Assembly (NCBI RefSeq): GCF_963678635.1
Contig: NC_087062.1
Span: 50,358,178-50,422,177 of the forward strand
Source of the DNA: Symsagittifera roscoffensis
Lineage: Eukaryota > Xenacoelomorpha > Acoela > Convolutidae
Length of the DNA: 64,000 nt
Direction: 5' to 3'
Both the position numbers and the translations under genes were made by a program. The notes under the pieces were generated by a model. It did no database searches. It had not been told where the DNA came from and saw only the letters and a list, made by a program, of their open reading frames with translations. This document shows, piece after piece, positions 44,001 through 57,512 of the stretch (within the stretch, counting starts at the first letter, position 1; each line of letters opens with the position of its first letter).

Positions 44001-47000
44001 ACAAACACCTGAACTGAATTCGGTAGGCACAAAAACTGATGTTTATCTAATTTTGTTAATAACTCACCAAAAAACTTTTCAGGTCACAAAAAATGGAGAA
44101 ACATTCGGCACGAAAAACATTGAAGTTCGTCTAAGCAGACTAGTCAAGCAACCAAACGTTGAAAGTTTTCAAGTTTGTTCATTAAGAAACTCAGATGACC
44201 AATGGTATACATTTTTCTATTGAAACCATTCAAGGCATGGATTTTTGTAAAAATTCAATTTACTTGTTTAACTAAATTTTTAAACATACAACTCTCATTT
44301 TTACACGGAAGCAAAAAAAAATCGGCTTTCTCTAAATTTTTGCTTCGCATCGTTTGATAGTTTCAAAGCTCTAACAGGTTGCTTAGAAAAACTGGAAAGG
44401 TTAGCGAATTGATTTGGTCTATAAAAATAGCTGCACTAGTCCTGTACTAAGACTAGAGAGCTTATTTCGTCATTACATTTTATATACTCAGACGTCAAGT
44501 CTATTTTTGATCGAACAATATCTTGTTTTGATACGTTTTTTGTTTTAAGCTAAACATTTATTCGATACTTATGATTGCTCTCTGGTCTTACAAGCTGGCC
44601 GCGAGGTGAAGGCTTTGAAGTGCTATTCATTTTGTTCTGCGTGCGTGCGTTTGTGACCCATCCCTGTCCGGTAATTTTTTACACACACCTGAACTGAATT
44701 CGGTAGGCACAAAAACTGATGTTTATCTAATTTTGTTAATAACTCACCAAAAAACTTGTCAGGTCACAAAAAATTGGAGAAGGAATCGGCACGCAAAACA
44801 TTGAAGTTCGTCTAAGCAGAATAGTCAAGCAACCAAACATAGAAAAATTTCAAGTTTGTTCATGAAAAAAATCGAATGGCCAATGTAATACATTTGCCAA
44901 TAAAACCATTCAAGGCACGAACTTTTGAAAAACTTGAGGTTACTTTTTTGGCCTAGTTTTTCCTCATACAATTATCGTTTCACAACGGAAGCAATATAAA
45001 GTTAGTTTTTCCTTAATTTTTTGTTTTGCATCGGTTGATAGTTTCAAAACTCTAACAGGTTGCTTAGAAAAATTGGAAATTTTAGCAAAACGATTCGGTC
45101 TATAAAAATATTTCCACCAGTCCTTTCTAAGACTAGTGTGCTTACTTCGTCATTACTTTTATATACACAGACATCAAGTCCGTTTTTGATCGAGCAATGG
45201 CTTGAATTGCTTTAATTTTTTATTGATTCGCTTCAATTTACCAATTATTGACCTCTGATCATACAGGCTGGCCGCGAGGTGAAGGCGGTGAACTGTTAAT
45301 CAATATGCTCTGCGTGCGTGAGTTCGAAGCTCATCCATGACGAGTATTTTTTTTATGAACACCTGAACTGAGTTCGGTAGGCACAAAAACTGATGTTTAC
45401 CTACTTTTGTTAGTAACTCACCAAAAAACTTGTCAGGTCACAAAAAATTGGCGAACGAATCGGCACGCAAAATATTGAAGTTCGTCTAAGCTGAATAGTC
45501 AAGCAACCAAACGTTGAAAAATTAATTTCAAGTTTGTTCATGAAAAAAATTGGATGGCCAATGTAATACGTTTTGCTATTAAAACCATTCGAGGCACGGA
45601 TTTTTGAAAAACTTGAGATTACTTTTTTGGCCAGTTTCTCCACGAACAACTATCGTTTCACAACGGAAGCAATATAAAGTTAGGTTTTCCTTAATTTTTT
45701 GTTTCGCATCGGTTGATAGTTTCAAAGCTCTAACAGGTTGCTTAGAAAAATTGGAAGTGTTAGCAAAACGACTCGGTCTAAAAAAAAATTTCCACCAGTC
45801 CTATTCTAAGACTAGTGTGCCAACTTCGTCATAACATTTTATATATACAGACATCAAGTCCATTTTTGATCGAGCAATGGCTTGAATTGCTTTAATTTTT
45901 TATTGGTTCGATTCAATTTACCAATGATTGACCTCTGGTCTTACAGGCTGGCAGCGAGGTGAAGGCGGTGAAATGTTAATCAATATGTTCTGCGTGCTTG
46001 GGTTCGAAAATCATCCCTGACGAGTAATTTTTTACAAATACCTGAACTGAAATCGGTAAACACAAAAACTGATGTTTACCTAATTTTGTTAATAACTCAC
46101 CAAAAAACTAGTGAGGTCACAAAAAATAGGAGAAAGAATCAGCACGCAAAACATTGAAGTTCGTCTAAGCAGAATAGTCAAGCAACCAAACGTTGAAAAA
46201 TTTCAAGTTTGTTCATGAAAAAAATTGGATGGCAAATGTAATACGTTTTGCTATTCAAACCATCCAAGACAAGGGTTTTTGAAAAACTTGAGGTTACTTT
46301 TTTGGCCGAGTTTTTCCACAAACAACTATCGTTTCACAATGGAAGCGATACAAAGTTAGGTTTTCCTTAATTTTTTGTTTCGCATCGGTTGATAGTTTCA
46401 AAGCTCTAACAGGTTGCTTAGAAAAATTGGAAATTTTAGCAAAACGATTCGGTCTATAAAAAGATTTCCACCAGTCCTGTTCTAAGACTAGTGTGCTAAC
46501 ATCGTCATTACATTTTATATACACAGACATCAAGTCCAATTTTGATCGAGCAATGGCTTGAATTGCTTTAAATTTTTTATTGGTTCGATTCAATTTACCA
46601 ATGATTGACCCCTGGTCTTACAGGCTGGCAGCGAGGTGAAGGCGGTGAAGTGGTAATCAATATGTTCTGCGTGCGTGGGTTCGAAACTCATTCCTTACGA
46701 GTAATTTTTTACGAACACCTGAACTGAATTCGGTAGGCACAAAAACTGATGTTTACCTAATTTTGTTAATAACTCACCAAAAAACTCTTCAGGTCACAAA
46801 AAAATGGAGAAAAAATCGGCACGCAAAACATTGAAGTTCGTCTAAGCAGAATAGTCAAGCAACCAAACGTTTTGCTAATAAAACCATTCAAGGCACTGAT
46901 TTTTGAAAAACTTGAGGTTAGTTTTTGGCCGAGTTTTTCCACAATTAAGTATCATTTCACAACGGAAGCAATATAAACTTAGGTTTTTCTTTACTTTTTG

Positions 47001-48350
47001 TTTCGCATTGGTTGATAGTTTCAAAGCTCTAACAGGTTGCTTAGAAAAATTGGAAGTTTTAGCAAAACGATTCGGTCTATAAAAAGATTTCCACCAGTCC
47101 TGTTCTAAGACTAGTGTGCTAACTTCGTCATTACATTTGTTATGCACAGACATCAAGTCCGTTTTTGATCGAGCAATGGCTTGAAGTGCTTTAATTTTTT
47201 ATTGATTCGATTCAATTTACCAATGATTGACCTTTGATCTTACAGGCTGGCCGCGAGGTGAAGGCGGTGAAGTGTTAATCAGTTTGAAATTTGTTTGAAA
47301 TTCGTTTGAATTTGTTTGAAATTTGTTTGAAATTCATCCCTGTCGATTAGTTTTAAAAACACCTGGATTGAGTTCGGTAAGCACAAAACTAATATTTACC
47401 TAGTTTTCATAATAACTCACCAAAAAATTTGTCAGATCACAAAAATTGAGGAAAGAATCGGCTCGCAAACCCAGGAAGTTTGTCTAAGCAGACTAGTCAA
47501 GCAACCAAACGTTGAAAAACTTTAAGTTTGTTCATGAAGAAAATCGGATGGCCAATGTTATACGTTTCCTATTGAAACCATTCAAGGCACGGATTTTTGA
47601 AAAACTTGAGGTTACTTTTTTGGCCGAGTTTTTCCACAATTAACTATCGTTTCACAACGGAAGCAATATAGAGTTAGGTTTTTCCCTAATTTTTTGTTTC
47701 GCATCGGTTGATAGTTTCAAAGCTCTAACAGGTTGCTTAGAAAAACTGGAAGTTTTAGCGAAATGATTTGGTCTATAAAAAGATTTGCACCAGTCCTGTT
47801 CTAAGACTAGTGTGCTAACTTTGTCATTACATTTTATATACACAGACATCAAGTCCGTTTTTGATCGAGCAATGGCTTGAATTGCTCTAATTTTTTATTG
47901 GTTCGATTCAATTTACCAATGATTGACCTCTGATCTTTTGGCTGGCAGCGAGGTGAAGGCGGTGAATTGTTAATCAATTTGTTTTGCGTGCATGGGTTTG
48001 AAATTCATCCCTGTCGGTTAGTTTTTAAAAACAGCTGAACTGCGTTCGGTAAGCACAAAAATATTATTTACCGAATTTTCATAAAAACTTACCAAAAAAA
48101 TTGTCAGATCACAAAAATTTGGTGAAAGAATCGGCTCGCAAACATTTGAAGTTTGTCTAAGCAGACTAGTCAAGCAACCAAACGTTGAAAAACTTTAAGT
48201 TTGTTCATGAAGAAAATCGGATGGCCAATGTTATACGTTTTCCTATTGAAACCATTCTAGGCATGGATTTTTGAAAAACTTGAGGTTACTTTTTCGGCCA
48301 AGTTTTTTCACCTATAACTATCGTTTCTCAACGGAAGCAATATAAAATTA
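41027..48350 (+). repeat. tRNA-Ser-like array, second copy within the 13.3-kb duplication
   Basis: tRNA-like positions follow those of the first copy: about 41,512, 42,189, 42,572, 43,232, 43,909, 44,589, 45,263, 45,943, 46,620, 47,244 and 47,937 (starts). Individual differences from the first copy include CACTAGTCC to CGCTAGTCC near 42,361, CTGTACTAAG to CTGCACTAAG near 43,763 and TATCG to TATCA near 46,951. Confidence 0.92.
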
Positions 48351-51300
48351 GGTTTTCCATATTTTTATTTTTTGCATCGTTTGATAGTTTCAAAGCTCTA
48401 ACAGGTTGCTTAGAAAAACTGGAATTTTTAGCGAATTGATTTGGTCTATAAAGAGATTTGCACTAGTCCTGTTCTAAGACTAGAGTGCTTATTTCGTCGT
48501 TATATTTTCTATACACAGACGTCAAGTTTATTTTCGATCGAACAATGGCTTGATTTGATAAGTTTTTTTGTTTTGAGCAAAAAAGTTATTCAATTTGAAG
48601 CGAAGCAATTTTCCTTTATTTTTTTTGGTTCAATTCATTTTGCCAAAAAACTACTTCTGGTCTTATAGGTTTCCCGAGAGATTAAGGGATTGAAGTGCTA
48701 ATCAATATTTTCTGCGTGCGTGGGTCCGAATCCCGTTCCTGTCGATTAGTTTTAAAAACACTTGAATTGAATTCGGTGAGCACAAAAACTGATATTTACC
48801 TAATTTTGTTAATAACTCACCCAAAAATTTGTCAGATCACAAAGAGTTGAATAAAAAATTGGCTCGCAAACCACTGAAGTTCGTCTAAGCAGACAAGTCA
48901 AGCAACCAAACGTTGGAAACTTTAAAGTTTGTTCATGAAGAAAATCGTATGGCCAAGGTTATACGTTTTTCTATTGAAACCATTCAAGGCATGGACTTTG
49001 AAAAGCTTCAGGTTACTTTTATGGCCGAGTTTTTCCACAAACAACTAACATTTTTCAACGGAAGCAAAAAAAAATAGGTTTTCCTTAATTTTTGTTTCGC
49101 TACGTTTGATAGTTTCAAAGCTCTAACAGGGTGCTTAGAAAAACTTGAAACTTTAGCGAAACGGTTTGGTCTATAAGAAGATTTGCACTAGTCATGTTCT
49201 AAGACAAGAGGTCTTATTTCGTCATTATATTTTCTACACACAGACGTCAAGTCTTTTTTTCAAAGAACAATGGCTTGATTTGATACGTTTTTTTGTTTTT
49301 TGAGTAAAAAAACTATTCTATTTGAAGCGAAGCACTTTTGCTTTCTTTTTTTATTGGTTCGATTCATTTTATCGAAAATTAACTTCTGGTCTTCCATTTT
49401 GCCCGAGAGGTTAAGGGGTTGAAGTGCTTTCCAATATGTTCTGCGTGCGTGGTTTCGAAACCCATTCCTGTCCAGTAATTTTTTAAAAACACCTGAACTG
49501 AATTCGGTAGGCACAAAAAATGATGTTCACCTGAAATTGTAAAAAAAAATTCAACAAAAATTTTGTCAGATCACAAACTTTTGAAGTAAGAATCGGCTCG
49601 CAAACCCTTGAAGTTCGTCTAAGCAGACTAGTCAATCAAACAAGCGTTGAAAACTTTAAAGATTGTTCATGAAGAAAATCGGATGGCCAATGTTATACGT
49701 TTTTCTATTGAAAAAATTTAAGGCATGGATTTTGAAAAAATTCAGGTTACTTTTTTGGCCGAGTTTTTCAACGGAAGCAATAAAAATTAGGTTTTCCTCA
49801 ATTTTTTGTTTCGCTTCGTTTGATAGTTTTAAAGCTCTAACAGGTTGCTTAAAAACTTCAAAATTTACCGAAATGATTTGGTCTTTAAGAAGATTTACAC
49901 TAGTCCTGTTCTAAGACTTCAGTATTATTTATTGGCCTTTTTTTCACAAAAAACTATCGTTTTTTTTGGATGAAATTCAAAATCAGGTTTCCCCTAATTT
50001 TTGTTCTGCTTCGTTTGATAGTTTCAAAGCTCTAACAGGTTGCTCTGAAAAAACTTGAAATTTAAGCGAAACGATTTGGTCTATAAAAAGATTTACACTA
50101 GTCCTGTTCTAAGACTAGAGTGCTTATTTCGTCATTATATCTTCTATAAACAAACGTCAAGTTTATTTTCGATCGAACAATGGCTTGATTTGAAGTTTTT
50201 TTCTAATTTGAGCAAATTATTTATTCATTTTGAAGCGAAGCAACTTTGCTTAGTTTTTTATTGGTTCAATTCATTTTACCAAAAAATGACTTCTGGTCCT
50301 ACAAGCTTCCCGAGAGGCTAAGGGGTGGAAATCCTATTCAATATGTTCTGCGTGCGTGGTTCCGAAGCCCATCCCTGTCGATTAGTTTTTAAAAACACCT
50401 GAAATGAATTCGGTAAGCACAAAAACTGATAATTTTCTAATTTTGTTAATAATTCACCCAAAAATTTGTCAGATCACGAAAAATTGGAAGAGGATCGGCT
50501 CAAAAATCTTTGAAGTTCGTCTAAGCGGACTACTCAAGCAACCAAACGTTGAAAATTTTTAAGTTTGTTCATGAATAAAATCGGATGGCCAAGGTTGAAC
50601 GTTTTTCTATTGAAACCATTTAGGGCATGGAAATTTGAAAAAATTCAGGTTACTTTTTTGGCCGAGTTTTTCGACAAAAAGTTATCATTTTTCAACGGAC
50701 GCAATAAAAATTAGGTTTTCCCTAACTTTTTGTTTCGCTTCGTTTGATAGTTTTAAAGCTCTAACAGGTTGCTTAAAAAACCTTGAAAAATTAGCGAAAT
50801 GATTTGATCTATAAAAAGATTTACACTAAACCTGTTCTAAGTCTAGAGTGCTTATTTCGTCATCATATCTTCTATACACAGACGTCAAATTTATTTTCGA
50901 TCGAACAATGGCTTGATTTGATAAGTTTTTTTCTAATTTGAGCAAAAAAATTGTTTAATTTGAAGCGAAGCAAATTTGTTTAATTTTCATTATTTCAAAT
51001 TATTTTACTAAAAAATGACTTCTGGTCCTACAGGTTTCCCGAGAGGTTAAATGGTTGAAATGCTATTCAAAATGTTCCGCGTGCGTGGTTCCGAAGCCCA
51101 TCCCTGTCGATTACTTTTTAAAAACACTAAGAAATGAATTCGGTAAGCACAAAAACTGATATTTTCCTAATTTTGTTAATAACTCACCAAAAAATTTGCC
51201 AGATCACGAAAGTTTGGAAGAGGATCGGCTCGAAAATCTCTGAAATTTATCTAAGCAGACTAGTCAAGCAACCAAACGTAGACAATTTTTAAGTTTGTTC

Positions 51301-52139
51301 ATGAAGAAAATCCGATGGCCAAGGTTATACGTTTTTCTATTGAAAAAATTTAAGGCATGGATTTTGAAAAAATTCAGGTTACTTTTTTGGCCGAGTTTTT
51401 CAACGGAAGCAATAAAAATTAGGTTTTTCTCAATTTTTTGTTTCGCTTCGTTTGATAGTTTTAAAGCTCTAACAGGTTGCTTAAAAACCTTCAAAATTTA
51501 CCGAAATGATTTGGTCTTTAAGAAGATTTGCCCTAGTCCTGTTCTAAGACTAGAGTGCTTATTTCGTTGTTATTCTTTCTATACACTGACGTAAAGTCTA
51601 TTTTTGATCAAACAATGGCTTGATTTGATAAGTTTTTTGTTTTGAGCGAAAAAAAAACTATTCTATTTGAAGCGAAGCAACTTTGCTTTAATTTTTTATT
51701 GGTTCGATTAGTTTTACCAAAAATTGATTTCTGGTGTTTCAGGTTGCCCGAGGGGTTAAGGGGTTGAAGTGATATTCAATATGTTGTGCGTGCGTGGGTC
51801 CGAATCCCATCCCCGTCGATTATTTTTTTAAAACATCTGAACTGAATTCTGTAAGCACAAAACTGATATTTACCTAATTTGTCTAGGAAGACTAAAAAAT
51901 GTACCTAATTTTGTCTTGTTGCACGATTTGGTTCAAATTACTATTTGAACTAGCCCTGTTCTAGGGCTAAATTGCTAAATTCATCATTAAATTTCAAATA
52001 CATTGAGGTTAAGTTTTTGGCCGAGCTTTCCCGCAAAAAGTTTATCGGTTTTCTATGAAAAAAAAACTATTCTATTTGAAGCGAAGCAACTTTGCTTCAT
52101 TTTTTTGGGTTCGATTCACCTAATCAATGATTGCCTTCA

Positions 52140-52222
52140 TACAGGGTGGCCGAGTGGTTACGCCGTTGGAATATAACTCCAATATGGTCCGAGTGCGTGG
52201 CTCTGAATCACATCTCTTTCGA
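52140..52222 (+). pseudogene. tRNA-Ser-like, anticodon position ATA
   Basis: This copy has the consensus A box TGGCCGAGTGG and a 5-bp anticodon stem (TTGGA/TCCAA) around the loop ATATAAC, giving ATA at the anticodon position. The T arm is damaged (GTGGCTCTGAATCACAT) and the acceptor does not pair. It is a pseudogene whose 5' half is the closest to a real serine tRNA in the window. Confidence 0.6.
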
Positions 52223-52861
52223 ATAATTTTTTAAAAACATCAACTGAACTCGGTGAGCACAAAAAGTGATTTCTACCAAAATCTGTTTATAACTCACTAA
52301 ATAAGTTTTAAATCAAAAATTTTTGAGAACAATTCGGCATGCAAACAATTGAAGTTTGTCTAAGCAAACTAGTCAATCAACCAAAGTTTGAAAAACAACA
52401 AGTTGTTTCAAGAAGAAAGTCGGTTGGCCAATATTATACGTTTTTCAATTGAAACTAATCAATCAATGGAATTTCAAAAAACTTGAGGTTACGTTTTTGG
52501 CCGAGCTTTACCGCAAAAAAAATATCGGTTTTCTATGGAAGCAATTAAAATTGAAGTTTTTCTTATATTTTTGTTTCGATTCCTTTCATAGTTTCAAAGT
52601 TCGCTCAGAAAAACATGAAGTTTTAGCAAACTGATTTAGTCTATGAAACGTTCTGAAATGAGTACTGTTCTATAATTAGAAAACCTACTTCAGCCTTCCA
52701 GGTTAAATTCATAGACATCAATTCAAATAATGCACAATTTTGGTAAGATTTGATAGGTTTCCTTGTTTTGAGCAAAAAAATTATTCTATTTGAAGAAAAG
52801 CATCTTTGCTTAAATCTTTTATTGGTTCGATTGCATTTACCAATGTATGAATTCAGGTCTT

Positions 52862-52942
52862 ACAGGTTGGCGGAGAGGTTAAGGCATTGAAATGCTAATC
52901 CAATATGTTCTGCGTGCGTGGGTTTGAATACCATCCCTGTCG
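52862..52942 (+). pseudogene. tRNA-Ser(GCT)-like
   Basis: The anticodon region GCATTGAAATGCTAATCCAAT keeps GCT, the AGY-serine anticodon. The long variable arm (ATGTTCTGCGTGC) is typical of class II tRNA. The T arm GTGGGTTTGAATACCAT and acceptor strand CCCTGTCG are recognisable, but pairing with the 5' acceptor strand is lost. Confidence 0.6.
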
Positions 52943-54041
52943 ATTAGTGTTTTAAAACACCTGAGCTGAAGTAGGTACCCAAAAAAACTGATATTTACTT
53001 AACTTTGTTAACAACTCAACAAAAAAGTTTACAGATCACAAAATTTCTTAGCAAAAAATGGAATGCAACCAATTGAAATTTGTCTGAGAAACAAACCAGT
53101 TTTTATCTTGAAACAAACCCTCCAAGCAAAAAAACTTTGAAAAGATTAATGTTACTTTTTTGGCCGAGATTTTCTGCAACAAAACTGCCTCCTATTGAAG
53201 TAACTCATGTTGAAATTTTTTAAAATTTTGTTTTGCATAGTTTCATAGTTTCGAAGCTATAATGGATTGCTTAGAAAAACAGAAAATTTTGGCGAAACGA
53301 GTTGGTAAATAAAACAATTTGAACTAAATCTGTACTAAAAGTATAGTGCTTCACAATTGTTTCGAAATTTCAAACTTTGCTGCAAAATTTTTTTTATTTC
53401 TTTTCAATTTACCAATGGCTGACCTGTGGCCAAAAGATAATGGCATTGAACTGCTAATTCAAAACGGTCTGCGTGCCTGGTAACGAGTACCATCTGTGCC
53501 GATTCGTTCTTAAAACTGAATTCGGTAATCTCAAAAACTGATTGTTTAGCTAAGTTTGTTAAAAACTCATCGAGAAAGTTGTCAGATCACAAAAACTAAG
53601 AGAATACATTGACTCGCCAAAATTAGCAGACTTGGTAAGCAACCAAATTTCAATCATTCAGAATTCTTCTTGAAGCAATTCGGATGGCTAAAAATATACG
53701 TTTTTTTTTATGGAACCATTGAAGCAAAAGAATTTTGAAAAACTGCATTTAGTTTTGCGGCCCAAGTTTTCAGCAACAAAACGACCTTTTCTCAATGGGA
53801 GAATTTTGAAAATAGGTTTTTTCTAATTTTTTGTTTCGCTTCGTTTCATTGTTTGAAAGCTCTAACAGGTTGCTTAGAAAAACGTGAAATTTCAGTGAAA
53901 TGAATTGGTCTAAAAAACCCTTTGAACTTGTTCTGAAACTAGTTCGTCTTTCCAGTTTTTATACAGAGATGTCAATTCTATTTTCGATCGAGCAATGGCT
54001 TGCTTTGATAGTTTTCATTATTTTGAACAAAACAAAATTTT

Positions 54042-54070
54042 ATTTGAAGCATAGCATCTTTGCTTCAAAT
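54042..54070. repeat. Recurrent hairpin upstream of tRNA-like sequences (example)
   Basis: ATTTGAAGCA (54,042-54,051) and TGCTTCAAAT (54,061-54,070) form a perfect 10-bp stem with a 9-nt loop, ~50 bp upstream of the tRNA-like sequence. The same hairpin is at 55,494-55,518 and, inverted, near 60,585-60,610, 62,005-62,030 and 63,465-63,490. Inner monomers keep a weaker form (TTTGAAGCGAAGCAACTTTG). The short monomers of the left array lack it. Confidence 0.7.
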
Positions 54071-54837
54071 TTCTATTGGTTCGATTCATTTTACCTCTGG
54101 TATTAAATTGGCCGATTTGTTAAGGCATTAAACTGCTTATGCAATACGCTCTGCGCTCCTGTGTGCGAATCCCATCTCTGACAATTAGTTTTCGAAAACA
54201 CCTGAACAGAGTTCAGTAAGCACAAAAACTGATTTTTACCAAGTTTTTTTTAATATCATGCCAAGAAATTTGTCAGACCACTAGGCATTAGAAAATAAAT
54301 TGGCTCATCATTTTTCAAAATTTGTCTAAGGAGTTTAGTCAAGCAAGGAAACGTTGAAAAGCTTTAAAATTTTTCATGAAGAAAATCGGATGACGATTTT
54401 TTTTATAGGTTTTTCTATCGAAAACAATCAAATATTGGAATTTTGAAAAAATTCAGGTTGCTTATTTGGTCCAGCTTTTCCAAAAAAAACTATCGTTTTT
54501 CAATGAAAGGAAGACAAAACTAAATTTTCCTTAAATTTTCAATTCGCTTTGTATGATAGTTTGAAAGCTCTAACAGGTTGCTTAGAAAACTTGAAAAATT
54601 GGCGAGAAGATTTGCTCTATAAAACGAATTAAACTAGTCCTGTTTCAGGATTAGAATATTTACTTCGTCAATACAATTTATTTACCAAAAACTTCGAAAC
54701 TATTTTTGATCGAACGATGGCTTGATTTGATAGCTTTTTTTATTTTGAGCAAAAAGTTATTATATTTGAAGCATAGCATATCTTTGCTTCAAATTTTTAT
54801 TGTTCGATTCAATTTACCAACGAATGAGTTCAGTGCA

Positions 54838-54923
54838 GACGGGGTGGTCGAATGGTTTAGGCGATGGATAGACTGCAAATCTAAAACGTTCTGTGTGCGT
54901 GAGTTCGAATCCCAGCTCTGTCG
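54838..54923 (+). pseudogene. tRNA-Ser-like with paired acceptor stem, anticodon position GCA
   Basis: The acceptor stem GACGGGG/CTCTGTC pairs at all seven positions when G:T is allowed, with discriminator G as in serine tRNAs. A TAGA/TCTA stem encloses CTGCAAA, giving GCA at the anticodon. A box TGGTCGAATGG and B box AGTTCGAATCC each approach consensus. The T stem has two mismatches. Of all monomers this is one of the likeliest to be transcribed by Pol III, though serine identity with a Cys-type anticodon makes translation use unlikely. Confidence 0.5.
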
Positions 54924-56978
54924 ATTAGTTTTTAAAAACACCTGAACTGAATTCGGTGAGCACAACAACTTATGTTTACCTCAATTGATAATAACTCACC
55001 GAGACAGTTGTCAGATCACGAAAACTAAGAGAACAAATCGACTCGCCAAAATTAGCAGACTTGGCAAGCAACCAACTTTTCAATCATTCAGAATTCTTCT
55101 TGAAGCAATGCAATTCGGATGGCTAGATATATACGTTTTTTTTATGGAAACCATTGAAGCAAAAGTATTTTGAAAAACTGCAGGTTAGTTTTGTGGCCCA
55201 AGTTTTCAGCAAGAAAATTATCTTTTTTCAGTGGGAGAATTTCGAAAAGACGTTTTTCCTAAATTTTTGTTTCGCTTCGTTTCATTGTTTGAAAGCTCTA
55301 ACAGGTTGCTTAGAAAAAATTGAATTTTCAGTGAAATGAATTGGTCTATAAAAAGCTTTGATCTTGTCCTGTTCTAAAACTAGAGTGCTTACCTCGTCTT
55401 TCCAGTTTTTATACAAAAATGTCAAGTCTATTTTCGATCGAGCAATGTCTTGCTTTGATAGGTTTTATTATTTTAAACAAAACAATATTCTATTTGAAGC
55501 ATAGCATCTTTGCTTCAAGTTTTTATTGATTCGATTCAATTTACCAGCGAATGACTTCTGGTACTAAATTGGCCGATTTGTTAAGGCATTAAACTGCTTA
55601 TCCAATACGCTCTGCGTTCCTGGGTGCGAATCCCATGTCTGACAATCAGTTTTCGAAAATACCTGAACAGAATTCAGTAAGCACAAAAACTGATTTATAC
55701 CAAATTTTGTTAGTAACATACCGAGAAGTTTGTCAGATCACAAGGTATTAGAAGAAGAATCGGCTCACCATTTTTTTGAAATTTGTCTAAGCAGTTTAGT
55801 CAAGCAAGGAAACTTTGAAAATATTTAATTTTTTTCGTGAAGAAAATCGGATGACCATTGTTATACGTTTTTCTATCGAAAACAATCAAATAATGGAATT
55901 TTGAAAATCGTTTTTCAATGGAAGGAAGACAAAACTAAATTTTCCTTAAATTATCAATTCGCTTTGTATGATAGTTTGAAAGCTCTAACATGTTGCTTCG
56001 AAAAACTTCGTTTCGCAAAAATTGACGGTACGATTTGGTCTAAAAAACGATTTGAACTAGTCCTGTTTCAAGACTAGAATGCTTACTTCGTCAATACAAT
56101 TTGATTACAAAAACTTCAAAACTATTTTTGATCGAACGATGGCTTGATTTGATAGCTTTTATTATTTTGAGCAAAAAAAATATTCTATTTGAAGCATAGC
56201 AAACTTCTTATGTTCGATTCAATTTACCAACGAATGGGTTCACTGCAGACATGGTGGTCGAATGGTTTAGGCGATGGATTGCCTGCTTATCTAATACGTT
56301 CTGTGTGCGTCGGTGCGATTTGCAGCTTTGTCGATTAGTTTTTAAAAACACCTGAACTGAATTCGGTGAGCACAACATCATTTGATACCTCAATTGATAA
56401 TACCTCACCGAGAATTTACCAGATCACACAGTTGTAGAGATAGAATCGGGTCGCAACCTTTTGGAATTCGTCCAAGCAGAGTAGTCAAGCAATTAAATGT
56501 TCGAAAATTTTAAGTTTGTTCATGAACAAAATCGGTTGGCCAATGTTATACGTTTTTCTTTTGAAAACATTCAAGCAATGGAATTTTGAAAATTTTTCAG
56601 GTTATTTTTTTTTGGTCATGCTTTTCCACAAAATACGTTTTTCAAAGGAAGCAATTCAAAATTAAATTTTCCCTAAGTTTTTTTTTTGCTTCGTTTGATA
56701 GTTCGAAAGCCTTTATAGGTTGCTTAGAAAAGGTTCAAACTTTTGCCAAAAGAATTTGTATATAATCAGATTTGAACTAGTCCTGTTCTAAGACTAGAGT
56801 GCTTATTTTGTCATCACAGTTTTTATAAAAAGACCTCAAGTCTATTTTTGATCGAACAATGGCTTGATTTGATAGGTTTTATTATTTTGATTTAAAAAAC
56901 ATTCTATTTAAACCACAGCAACTGTGCTTCAACGTTTTATTGGTTTGATTCAATTTACCAAAGATTGACCTGTGGTCA

Positions 56979-57060
56979 GACAAGATGGCCGAGTAGTTTA
57001 AGTGTTGGACTGCCAATCCAATAAGTACTGCGTGCGTGGGTTCGAATGCCATCTCTGTCT
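56979..57060 (+). pseudogene. tRNA-Ser-like with perfect anticodon stem, anticodon position GCC
   Basis: The stem TTGGA/TCCAA encloses CTGCCAA, a one-base change from the serine CTGCTAA loop. A box TGGCCGAGTAG and B-box core GGTTCGAATGC are near consensus. The acceptor (GACAAGA/CTCTGTC) has two mismatches. Its mirror partner is at 58,984-59,067 on the minus strand. Confidence 0.55.
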
Positions 57061-57492
57061 ATTAGTTTTTAAAAACACCTGAACTGAACTCGGTAAGCAC
57101 AACAACTGATTTTTACCTAATTTGTTAATAACTCACCACGAAATTTTCCAGATCATAAAGTTCTAGAGCTGGAATCGGCTCGCAATTTTTTGAAGTTAGT
57201 CTAAGCAGACTAGTCAAGCAAATAAACGTTAAAAAATTTTAAGTTTGTTCATGAAGAAAGTCGGTTGGCCAATGTTATACATTTTTCTATTGAAGCCTTC
57301 CAAGCAATGGAGTTTTGAAAACTTCAAGTTTTTTTTTCGTCGAGTATTTCCACAAAAAAATGATTGTTTTTCAATGGAAGCAATTCAAAATTAAATTTAC
57401 AGGCAGGCCGAGAGGTGAAGGCATTGAATTTCTATCAATATTTACTGCGTGCGTGTGTTCGAAACCCAGCCCTGTCCTGTAAGTTTTTGAAA

Positions 57493-57512
57493 ACTAGTCT
57501 AAGCAGACTAGT
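57493..57512. repeat. Perfect 8-bp hairpin in the monomer body
   Basis: ACTAGTCT and AGACTAGT flank the 4-nt loop AAGC. Most monomers keep the core GTCTAAGCAGAC, about 250 bp after the tRNA-like sequence, with 4-6 paired bases. Confidence 0.55.

Larger units (their letters stand above)
21961..48350. repeat. 13.3-kb tandem segmental duplication (unit 1 to ~35,063; unit 2 35,064-48,350)
   Basis: Sequence from about 21,961 to 35,060 repeats from about 35,256 to 48,350 at a constant offset of 13,293-13,295 bp. It covers the polymerase segments and the whole plus-strand array. By eye I see only about a dozen substitutions and single-base indels, for example GATGAGAG at 25,589 against GATGGGAG at 38,882 and the A-run near 28,368. 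Identity is therefore well above 99%. Unit 1 ends at TTTTCCATAT (35,059-35,066), where unit 2 continues into more array at 48,350. Confidence 0.93.
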
